The notes beneath the pieces are model-generated. The model searched no databases, had not been told where the DNA came from, and was given only the letters and a program-made list of their open reading frames with translations. This document shows, one piece after another, positions 13,341 to 23,910 of a DNA stretch of 64,000 nucleotides. The DNA lies in NCBI RefSeq assembly GCF_031877795.1, contig NC_133931.1, positions 23,248,264 through 23,312,263 of the forward strand. Reading direction: 5' to 3'. Positions within the stretch are counted from its first letter, which is position 1; every line of letters starts with the position of its first letter. This DNA comes from Strix aluco (lineage: Eukaryota > Chordata > Aves > Strigiformes > Strigidae). A program made the translations under genes and the position numbers.

Positions 13341-15246
13341 TGTCTCAGTGAGGGCAGCAATGCTGCCAGGCCAGTGCAGGTGAAAATCCTCCATTTTGTT
13401 GAACTTCACAAATAACCACGTTTTGTGTTCACCCAATGAAATAAAGATCTGTAAGGTCCGTGGCTGGTCTGGATCAAGAGCTTGTCAACCCTCCATCTGA
13501 AGTGGAAAACCAGCAAAGAAACAAACTATTGGAACCAGGCACGAGGGCAAAAGGTGGTGTGTTTTATTTGGGGAGATAGGCTGATGTTTACTAAATTAAA
13601 TGTAAGTAAAACTTGAAAAGGCTTTTAGAAGTGAAAAAACAAAGGTTTCATCTTGAATACATTGGAATAAAATGTTTTCAGAAGGATGACTGCAGACACA
13701 AACACAATTCAGTGCATTCAACATAGACTTAAATAAGTTTTTAACATCCTCTCCTCCCCTCAATGTGGTGGACTCCAAAGTCCCCTACTGTCTGAAGTAG
13801 AAACACTTTATGCTCTCCAAACTTAGGAAGTATTTCCCTTAGATTTAAAAGGATGCACTGCTTTGTCTTCCCTAGAATGTGATCAGAGACTAATGAACAA
13901 AAATTACTTTAACGGTGGCTAAAAGACCTTTTTTTCCTGAGAAGTTCTAGGCTATGTCTTTATTGTGAAAAAAATGTATTTTAATGTAGCTATAAAGTCC
14001 AAGTTGACACAGGCTTTCCTACTGTTCTGCCACAAATTGACTGATGGAGCAAGGGTTGGGTTCAATTTTTAGAGGGTCTTTGCAAAAAAAGCACTTAAGC
14101 ATTATTTTGAGCTTCCATGGAGAAATCTGGGAAACTGCATTATATTACCTGGGCCTCATTGTGTGAAACATCTCCAACTGTGAGCAATAAAGTAAAAAAT
14201 TTATTTGAACAGCCATAACATCTTTGGATGGGGATGAAAGAAAAGCACAATAAATCACATCAATTTGGTAAATCTGAACAACACTCCCCGCACCTTTCAC
14301 TCAGTACATTGGCAGTAGTCCTGACATTTTCTCCTCTAGCTGGGAGTGCCGTCTGCAGTGAGCAGCTCCAACCCTCTCCTCTCCCTGCCTTCCGTAGCAC
14401 TTTTTCCCCATCTCAGAGGAATGCAGTCAGGGAACATGCTGATGTCTTGCTCCTGTTTTCTGCAGCAAGGATATAATTCTTTAGTCAAACACATCAATTC
14501 TATAGAGGTAAAGCTTCAAAAACAGACAGACGCACAGTGCTCCAGCGAAGAGTTACCATCTGCCTTCCCCTCTCCTCCTCCTCCTCCAAGGAAGGAAGAA
14601 AGAAATCTAGCAGGGTCTTAGCTCTTCATTACCTGCTTGCACTGACATTCATGAGATTCCCTGCAGGAATTTTCTTGCTACCCAGGCAGGATGAACACCC
14701 ACAAAAATTGGCAAGGAGACGACTTTTAACTCATTTTCAGAAGCTGGCTCTATTTCAAGTAGACAGTGTCTCTCTGGTATCAAACCAGGAAGAATTTGGT
14801 ATTGCTTTCCTCTGAAAAATAGAAAAGGCAAGTAGCCATCCTACTGGTTGCCTTGAATACTAACAGAGAAATATGATGTTTCAAGGATTAAAAGGAATAC
14901 AGATTCACCTGTCAAAGCCTGAAGATAAAGTTCCATGTTTGCCCGGTAATATCTTTTAGCTGAGCATCCTAAAAACCTAAAGCAGAGTTTGCTTTCTGCT
15001 CCCTTGCCACTACTCTGGAGATGCAGGCACTATTGCCTACAGCAGGGAACACTCAAATGTCAAATTCACAGCTCGGCCATTGTGTCAGGAGAGAGCTGTT
15101 ACTGCTACACCAGTTGTTAGTGTGCAACATTACATATCTGAATGGTATTTGTATGTTGGGAAAAGTTGCGTCTTGGTACAGAAGGAAAAAAGTAATTTTT
15201 GTTGGGATAGTTTTTTAGACTAAGAAAAATTAAACCAACTCCCTCA

Positions 15247-15290
15247 GCAAAAAAACCCAAACCAAACAAAAAAACCCAACCAAACTTCTT
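15247..15290. repeat. A/C-rich low-complexity tract
   Basis: Runs of A are interspersed with CCC and CC, as in AAACCCAAACCAAAC, repeated twice. Comparable A-rich/CCAA tracts occur near 36165-36185 and 56260-56310. No flanking mobile element is visible, so I call it simple low-complexity sequence. Confidence 0.6.
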
Positions 15291-18200
15291 TAGCCAACGT
15301 ACCTTGAGTAAGGAAATTCACTCTCTTGGCAAAACTATACAAGGCTTGACAAGGCTTGAGATAGACTTGGCAGATGACTGCGAGTTAACAGAAACGCAGA
15401 GAAGCAGCGGGTAAGAATGGACCGTTGTAGTAGTGTGGCTGCAGAGTTACTCAGCATAGAAAGGCACGTGTATTCTCAGGCAGTATTCATCTTATTAAGT
15501 TTTAATTTAAGTCAGTTTATTGTCTGGGCACTAGGAAGTAGTGCTATCCCTAACAGGTTATCCAAGATAGTTCCCTATCTTGGAACAGTTACTTTCGGGC
15601 TTTGAGTTACAGCTCAGCTGATTTGAGTTTCTCAGGGCAGTGAGGTTCTGTGATTGCACGTAGGAAGTGGTATGTTTGAGAGACAACAACCAAGCTCTGC
15701 TTGAGCCACATGGAAAAAGACAACTTGCTGTACAGTTCCTACACTGCAGATAGTGAATGTGTTTCTTTTGTATGGCCTCTATTGCAAGTTCAGCAAGCTC
15801 AGCACTGTGAGGAACTAGCACCCAACAGAATTACATGATTGAAGCTTTTATCACTTACTGGAAGTCTTCCGCAGCCTGAAGAAACAGTTGCAGTTTATTG
15901 CATCAATAAGAGTGCTATTTACATTAGAAAGTAAGAGTACAGTGTTTATTCCAGGAAATTATTGCCATAGCTTGATGCCACTTATTACCTTGAAGGTGAA
16001 GAGCAATATCACTACCTTGTAGTCATTAGCAATAATTATGAACAGCTCATCAACCTTAATACCTCCTGTGGCAGACAGAAACTTTGACTGCAATCTGTAC
16101 AGTCTACAAGTACAGAAAGCAAGTAAACTCCTGAATATTGGCAACAGTGGGATGGATGACACTTTCACATTGCCACAAATATATGCTTTCTAATGCAGCG
16201 CAGGAGTCAGTTACCTTCCAGCACTTTGTCTTGATCAAGATTTCTCATAGGCCAAGCATGAGATTTTTACTTACCATAGAAATTTATGTGCTTTCCTTCA
16301 CCTATGCTTTTCAAAAATATTATGAGAAATATTGATGTATTCTGTTTCCTGGCTTATGTTCCTCCAATGCTATGACAGCTATGGAGTCTTGCTCAATGTT
16401 AACACCAGATGGATCAACTTGTCTTGAACTTGCTTAGGTCTAGATGGTCCTGCCACTGCACCTAGCTAATCTTCCCTTCAGATTCAAGAAGGATTCAGGA
16501 TAAATCTGTTGTTCAGATTTACCACCACTCCTGGCCTGGACATGGTCTAGCAGCAAGAAGAGACTCCTATTTCATTCACCTATGATGAAGGGTCTGACCA
16601 AAACTCCAAATCCACATGCTCCAGTCATTGTAGATATCTGCATTTTGATCCTACACTACAGAAGTTTTGCTAATAACTATGCACACAAAATCCCCTGGTG
16701 GCTGAAGAAACATCTTATATGAGCAATGGAGACCTGTTGCTGATACAGTTAAACCATCTCCCTGAAAAATTCAAGCTATCTAGCCAAAAGGCTCTTTTGC
16801 CTGTATGTGTTGTGTCTGCTTTGGCTGTGGGTTCCAGGAGAGGTGCCGGCAAATCTTTGTCAGTGAGAATATTGTTTTTCCTACTCCTGAGCCAGTGAGG
16901 CTGTGCCAGGAAAACTTGGTATCCAGGACCTGCCTAGCTTGACTCTAGTCCACTTCCACCTCTCTCTGAGTAGACTTTACAATGAATGATGTGCAATATC
17001 TCACTTCAGGCAATTCACCAAGTCTCCCTCCCCATATCACTGTAGCCACTAGGAAAACCAGTATCCCTCAAATTAGACACCTACTTTAAAGAACAGTGTG
17101 CCTCACAGTAACAGACATGATAAATGCTATGAGTAATGACAGATCCATGTGTTAACAGTACTCTTTATCAGCCACCTACTGGCTCATTTCTCCTTTTGAT
17201 AAAGGCTTTTCTCCTCTGGTTATGTATGAAATGCATACTTCTCGTGTGAAGGTGGATCTCTCTGCAGAAGCAGTGGGAGCAGAAGGCAGAAGTTCTTGAG
17301 TCCTGACTGCGGCTGTGAAACAGACTCAGTGCTGCTCAAACAACTGGCACTCTTTGCCTCAGTTTCCTCACTGGCAATATGAATAATGTCTATGTTGTAA
17401 TCACACTGCAAGGCATAGTTAATATTTGCACGGTGGTGCTTTGGAGATGCCAAGCATCAGATAATCCCAGGAGATACCGGTATCATCAGTAAATCAATTG
17501 TATCTACACAGTGAACAAAAGCAGGCACAGATGCTAGCATAATGTTATGTATTTTGGTACAAAATGAAATAAAAATCTCGCCTTCTGTCCTCAGATTTCT
17601 TGTCAAACATTCATTGCTTTACATGCTGAAGCAGTTAGTAATACAAAGCATATTTCTATCCTACTTTATTTTACATAAAAAAGTGAAGAACCATGATTGA
17701 ATCTTAATACAAAAAAAGGGCTTAAGTTACATTCTCCTGGGATCATCTGTAGCAAAGCGTAATAAGTTTCTCAATATCTGACCTAATTATATCTGTCCTT
17801 CTAAGTTTTGTTTCCCATAAGAGCTAAATGTCTATGGTTAAAAATAACATTGAAACTCCTCCAAGTTCCAGCAGAACTTTTTCAGCCTCTCTCAAATTTA
17901 ATATCTATTTTTAATTTGTTTTAATTTTTCACCCAACTTTAAAAGTTATGATTCTGAGGCTGGCATTCTGCTCTATTATCCAGCTCCTAAAAATGTTTGG
18001 GTTAGGTAAACTTGAGAGCTGGAGGGAAAAAAATATATTATGTGTGTTTATTTCATGTTGGAAAAATACCACAGCTATCGAAACAAGTGGCAGAGAGGCA
18101 TGGGGAAGGTAGGATGCCTTTGTGGTTGAAAAGGAATTGGCTCTGTTAGAAATGTATCTCCTGGGTCATGTCAAGGTCTCTTGACAGACAACACCAGGCA

Positions 18201-18383
18201 ATTCTGTGATGGCTGTTTGTATTGCTTGTCCCTACCTGAGCACCGAACTCTGCCAGCAGTCACTCCTGCAGAGCAATGGTGATGGAAGGTGATACAGGCC
18301 CCAGCCCCTGCAACCCATCAGTCCTGTTTAGAGCTCCCCATATTTGTGCAAAACCTGCCAAATTGTGCTACTGTTGGGATGGT

Positions 18384-19302
18384 CACAGAATCACCTAGGT
18401 TGGAAAAGACCTTGAATATCATCTAGTCCAACCATTAACCTAACACTGACTGTTCCCAACTACACCATATCCCTCAGCTCTATGTCAACCCAACCCTTAA
18501 ACCCTCCAGGGATGGGGACTCCACCACCTCCCTGGGCAGCCCATTCCAACACCTAACAACCTGTTCTGTAAAGAAATGCTTCCTAATATCCAGTCTAAAC
18601 CTTCCCTGGCGCAACTTGAGGCCATTCCCTCTTGTCCTATGGCTTGTTACTTGGTTAAAGAGGCTTATTTCCAGCTCTCTGCAACCTCCTTTCAGGTAGT
18701 TGTAGAGGGCGATGAGGTCTCCCCTCAGCCTCCTCTTCTCCAGACTAAACAACCCCAGTTCCCTCAGCCGCTCCTCCTACGACATGTGCTCCAGACCCTT
18801 CACCAGCTTCGTTGCCCTTCTCTGGACACGCTCGAGTAATTCAACGTCCTTTTTGTAGTGAGGGGCCCAAAACTGAACACAGGAATCGAGGTGCAGCCTC
18901 ACCAGTGCCGAGTACAGGGGTAAGATCACTTCCCTGTCCCTGCTGGCCACGCTATTTCTGATACAAGCCAGGATGCCATTGGCCTTCTTGGCCACCTGGG
19001 CACACTGCTGGCTCATGTTCATCCGGCTGTCGATCAACACCCCCAGGTCCCTCTCTGACTGGCAGCTCTCCAGCCACTCCTCCCCAAGCCTGTAGCGCTG
19101 CTGGGGGTTGTTGTGGCCCAAGTGCAGCACCGGGCATTTGGCCTTATTGAAACTCCTACAGTTGCCTTAGCCCATCGCTCCAGCCTGTCCAGATCTCTCT
19201 GCAGAGCCTCCCTACCCTCGAGCAGATCAACACTCCCACCCAACTTGGGGTCATCTGCAAACTTACTGAGGGTGCACTCAATCCTCTCATTTAGATCAAA
19301 AT
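18384..19302 (-). mobile_element. CR1 LINE fragment with reverse-transcriptase end and 3' UTR
   Basis: A 5'-truncated CR1 retrotransposon in reverse orientation, about 0.9 kb. Read on the minus strand it starts within the reverse-transcriptase domain: the frame gives [18 protein letters not shown], and the catalytic FADD box is encoded at 19250-19261. It continues through [17 protein letters not shown] and [19 protein letters not shown] to [15 protein letters not shown], then the short 3' UTR ending near 18384. The copy is inactive. The reading frame shifts between the FADD part and the [10 protein letters not shown] part (roughly 19120-19165), and an in-frame stop follows LVKGLEHMS at 18777-18779. 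The left part is strongly similar to the copy at 58270-58925, indicating the same subfamily. Confidence 0.93.
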
Positions 19303-20984
19303 AGTCCTTCGTACTCATCTCTTCTTGCTGGCCCTGTTATTAGAGGGCTGCCACAGACCTGAGGCTCGGGTGCCTCACATCTGGATCCACTTCACACAGC
19401 AGTCAGAGATCCCTGTGGCCATTTAAAACCTTTGTGCCTCAGTTTTCCACCCATAACCCATGGATAACAGTGCTGACCTTCCTGACCAGACACTGCAAGG
19501 GTGAAGTCCTAATGTTTGCCAAGTGCTAGGAAATCAGGTATAAGGTGTTTAAGAAATATAAAGTAGTATTATAACCGGTCACACTCCATTCCCAGGGAGG
19601 TTGATAATAACATTTATACAGTGCCCTCCATTGTGAAGAGGCCAAGAAGAAAGGGAGTCTGCAAACAGAGGTCCAAGCAGGATTTTTGGATGGGAAATTT
19701 AGATCAGCCTTTCTCTGTTGAGAAGCCTTTTTGGCCTTGTGGAAGGAAGACTCTGGAGATCAGATTGACTATTTGAATATCAAGTCTTGTGCACCTGTAG
19801 GAGTTCTGCATCCATCACTGTGGACAGGCCATAAAGCCTCATCCTGGAGCTTTATAAATGGTGCTGCCTGGTCACGAGTGCAGAGCCGGCATGAGCTCCA
19901 TTTTCACGGTTCAATTCACGGGAGGGGGGCGCAAGCTGAACAACAAATGCAGTTTATAATTGCCCAGCCGTTCTGCTTCAAGGGTCTGGGAGACTTAAAT
20001 GTCACAGTATACAAATGGGAATTGTTGGGAGAAGTAGAGAAATGCAAGGCTCAAAGTGATTTCAAAGGCATCCAAGTCCAGCGCTTTCTCTAGTTCATAG
20101 TATAGGTTCAAGGCTGGAGCAGATTGCCTAAATTCCCTCAGAAAGAGGCCGCAAAGGGCCAGGAGGACAAGGCTGCAGCTCCTCAGTGGGTCCTGCAGTG
20201 AAGAGGTCTGGTTTTATTAGATGGGTGGCAGTGCAGTTTGGTGGTTAAGATATTCTCAAAGGATGTGTGCATTCAGATCCTTGCAGGATGAGAGGGGCTG
20301 AGCTCTCCGGTTTCACTGACCTTGCCTTAACCGTGAGGTTTTTCTGCTGGTGCAAAACCTGACTTCAAGCTCTGGATCCTAATTTAGTTGAAACATCTGA
20401 CTTTTCCATAAGAACTCACATGAGAGACACGTACATACCTTTCCTGTGGACTGCCTTAGGACCACGGGCTACTGTGAGTCCCCAGCTTCACATGTAGCCC
20501 TCTGCTGTGGGGAATTCCAGGCAGAGCCAGCCAAAGGCTCCTCAGAAGAACTAGTGGCACTGAACACTGCCATCCTGAGCACAAGGGGCCAGGGCTGGGT
20601 TGCTCCTGCCACAGGAAAGGGGAAGGAAGGGCAGCACTGTGACGGAAAACCAGGCTTGTTACCACTGCCTCTACTGCAGAGATAGGAAGGGTGAAGACAG
20701 AAGTGCTGTTGCAGGATGGGGCCCTCCCTTTACCCCTAACAGCAACTGCTGCCCTGGCTATCTGTGCTCCTCTGGCAGCCATTGCAGCTGTGAGTCTGCT
20801 TTCCCAGGGCTGATGCATCATGTTGCTGTGACAGCCTGACATCCTTTGCCTGTGCTGCCTGTGCCCAGCACTCACCCTGTGTACATTCCTCTGGGGAGCT
20901 GTGGGTCTGCATCTGCAGCATGTCTGCACTCGGTGGCAAAACACCGTCTGGTCCCTGCAGAAGCTTTGGCTAATATCTAATATC
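19303..20984. other. Intergenic stretch between two CR1 fragments
   Basis: Single-copy-looking DNA with moderate G+C, richest at about 20450-20950. A 120-codon frame at 19731-20093 and a 162-codon minus frame at 20456-20944 show no recognisable domain, and frames on the other strand are equally open. I see no splice-flanked conserved coding block. Confidence 0.5.
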
Positions 20985-21028
20985 TAGTTGGACTAGATGA
21001 TAATTGTAGGTCCCTTCCAACTGAAGGG
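20985..21028 (+). mobile_element. Extreme 3' tip of a CR1 LINE
   Basis: About 45 bp match the last part of the avian CR1 3' UTR: TTGGACTAGATGAT, then AGGTCCCTTCCAACTG. The same landmarks occur just before the end of the full 3' end at 58870-58900. The rest of the element is missing, so this is a severely 5'-truncated insertion. The simple-repeat tail that follows takes the place of the usual octamer tail. Confidence 0.8.
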
Positions 21029-21108
21029 ATTCTATTCTATTCTATTCTATTCTATTCTATTCTATTCTATTCTATTCTATTCTATTCTATTCTATTCTAT
21101 TCTATTCT
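21029..21108. repeat. Perfect (ATTCT)16 pentanucleotide microsatellite
   Basis: Eighty bases made of sixteen uninterrupted copies of ATTCT, directly abutting the CR1 3' tip on its left. The most likely origin is slippage from the CR1 terminal octamer repeat, which contains ATTCT. Being perfect, it is likely length-polymorphic. Confidence 0.97.
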
Positions 21109-23736
21109 CACAGACCATCTTACTCTTCCCAGTGCTGGGGTCTCATACCGCGGGCATTTTGCAAGATGTCTGGAGATAAGGCCTCTCCTCCAGAGAGAGA
21201 AACCATCATGGGGTGGCTGGGGTTGGCAGAGAGCAGAGCATCCCACATTCATCACCAGAACAACAGAACCAGCAGGCAAAGGAGGAAAGAAGAAAAGACA
21301 GCAGAGCTGGGCTTTACTTACATGGAATTCCAGCCACTTTAGTTGGGGACTGGAATACAGCAATGGTACCCTAGCTCACTTGTAACACAAGGGGCGATTT
21401 TACATGTAAATTAAATGCAATGTGCTTCTGTTCTCCATTTTCTAGCTATTCTCCCCTGCATAAGGTGTTCAACTTAGGTTTTTTTCTTTTATCCATATTT
21501 TTTTGAAGAGTAATGTAGAAATTAAGGATCCTAGACACTTCTGAAAGTTTAAATAGCCCCAATATTGGATAAATGGTTCTTTTTTCACTAAGTTGTTTTC
21601 TAATAAAAAGATGGTTTGCGAGCACTGAGCACATGACATTCTTTGATGATATATCACAGCTCTACCACAACCACTTTGGGAAGTAGTAGATGGGAAAACT
21701 GCTATTACAGAAAAGCCAGTGTAGATCTATCTTGAAAGAAAAGGTCTACAATTTTACCAACATTAGGCATCCTATTTCAAGAATAAACTGAGGACCTTTT
21801 TTTCCCCCCAAAATATTGACATTTCCAAAAGCAAGATATTCATAGGTGATGAAACTGATTTACAGCAATAGGTGCACACAAACATTCACTTGCTCCTAGA
21901 CTATGAGCAGGAATGTCAGAGACTCATTGCTAAATTGGGCACTTGCACCTGCATGTGTAAGATTCCAAACATAGTAGGTGCTTCTGACTGTTTTCTTATG
22001 TCTGATTTTGAAAAATCTGTTCCTTGCTAGATTGAACTCATTACTCTTCAAATATCTTCTTAAATATGAGTTTGCATGTGATATTCATCCTGGAGTTCTC
22101 TGCAGGATCAGTTCTGATGTTATGTTTTGGGATGTTATTTGTTTTCATTGTTCCATAACATTTTTCCGTCCTCCCTTTCATTTCTATCTGATCTCCCAGT
22201 AAACCTTTATAATCCTGATATGCTGTTTTCATAGTTTCACCAATAATCTCTTTGAAGAGACTGGACAAGCTAGACCATCCCTCAAATAATGCAAAACATT
22301 TCCCTAATGTGGACATTATGTGTGCCAAGAAATTCCTGAATTAGTTTGAGTGTTTCCACACTGCATTCATGTATGTCAGCAGCAGTCACAGGAGCAGTCT
22401 GTCCTCGTTGGAGACCGCTCATTCCCAGAGAGGCTATTTTGCACCTCTAGGTCACCACATCTGCCTCTGCCAGCTCCAATAAAGGGCTCCCCATCTCTCA
22501 CCAGGAAATATCCACCCCCAGCGATCACCTGCCCAAAGCCTATCAAGACAGATTCTTTTCAGCATCCTAAGAACCAATTCAGATAGCCAATGTCGGTTTA
22601 TTTTTACGGCTAAATACTGCTCAGATGCCTCTTTTTAAAGAATGACCTTTCCTTTTTTCTTCTTTTTTGGTGTCTAGAGCAAGTTCTGATCACCCAAGCA
22701 AGGCCAAAGCAAAGACACTTTAAGCAGAGAGACACAAAAATAGGATCCTCTCCCATGGCGATTTTGGATTTCCAGCAGAGCTGCTCTTCAGTTGTTGCAA
22801 CAGCCTTTACACAATCGCTGCTCCTTTGCTCCCCTCTGTAGGGAGATTTCAACCAACCGAGCTCAGCATCCTGCCTGCCTTAAACATAAATGCTGTGCAC
22901 AGACTGACGGGCTGGTGCAACATGCAGCCAAGGTGCAAAGGCAGACCCGGGGGCCTCACAGCCCAGTTGCGTGGCTCACTGGGAGGTCAGAGCTTGCCCG
23001 CGGTACCCCTTTGCAGTCTGCTGACCCCTGCGTAGAAGAACAGGGGTCCTCTTGTTTCTATCTGCTGCAGGCTTGCTAAAGGGAATGAGGGTTTGTTCCT
23101 CTATCTCTATTTGTCAGAGTGTTCAAATACCGAAGTTAAATCCAGGCTTATCCCCTCTTTTCTTTACATAAAAGCTCCCACTCAAAGCAGACATGTTCTC
23201 AAATCTATTATCCTCTATATTGTTCATAGTGGTTCTAATTTTTCCCACGTTGCTTAAAGCTCTATCCTCAGGTGACTGTTCTCTGAGCTTTCACAGCTCA
23301 GCTTTACCTTTCAGATAAGATTTATCCATTAAAAAACAATTCCACTGCTTTTTTCAGCTATCATTTTGTCACATATGGATTTATTCAATAAATGCTTTTA
23401 ATAGCAACATTTCTAGGCTTTGTTTGTCAAGAGCTGCCAGGCTTTTACAAGCCAGGGTTGGCACAGACACCGAATTGCCTCTTTGTACCCAGGGGAGAGT
23501 TCCCTGCTGGTCATGACAGAGGTCCTGCACACACAACTAAATGAAAGGAAATAAAAAATATGAGTATCTACATAATTCACAGCCAGTAAATGGTGGAGAG
23601 CATCAGGCTTCCAGCAACTTCTGGACCTCAGCAAAGCTTCTAATAAAAGCAGGTATATGTGATTTTAATCTGCAGTTCCAAGATCTACCCAAAGACCTAA
23701 AAGCCCAGGTTCAACACAAGTACCAGGGCAGGGAAC

Positions 23737-23910
23737 TATATAAAGGCCATCAGCAAGAGCAAATTCAGCCAGCCCGAGGGCACTGAGAAGTAACAGCTGA
23801 CAGGACAGAAGAGAGAGGTCAAGATGAGTATGCCAAAAATCTTTCATTCCTGGGTCAGCCTGAAATTCAGCAGCATTGCTGTTTTCTATCTGCTGCATGC
23901 TGTGAAGTAA
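23737..23910 (+). other. Candidate TATA box with short downstream ORF
   Basis: TATATAAAG lies at 23737-23745. An ATG with A at -3 follows at 23824 and opens a 28-codon frame ending at TAA 23908-23910. The peptide begins MSMPKIFHSW and its C-terminal half is hydrophobic (SSIAVFYLLHAV), resembling a signal peptide or small membrane segment. A GTGAAG sequence near its end could act as a weak splice donor, making this a possible first exon. I do not recognise the product. Chance occurrence is the default explanation, because TATA-like sequences are common in AT-rich DNA. Confidence 0.15.

Larger units (their letters stand above)
866..18383. other. Intergenic stretch with no supported gene
   Basis: About 17.5 kb of mostly AT-rich single-copy-looking DNA. 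All open frames are short (longest about 200 codons at 8066-8677), have no recognisable domain and overlap equally open frames on other strands, so I treat them as chance. Contents worth naming: an imperfect tandem duplication at 4391-4465, an ATTA-rich block at 4021-4200, a C-rich tract near 8288-8312, an imperfect direct repeat at 10591-10629, a GC-rich pocket at 12880-13340 and an A/C-rich low-complexity tract at 15247-15290. I found no tRNA, rRNA or small nuclear RNA signature by eye. Confidence 0.6.

Noticed and set aside
20997-21179. A 60-codon frame encoding a repetitive ILFYS-type peptide
   Set aside because: It is only the translation of the (ATTCT)16 microsatellite.
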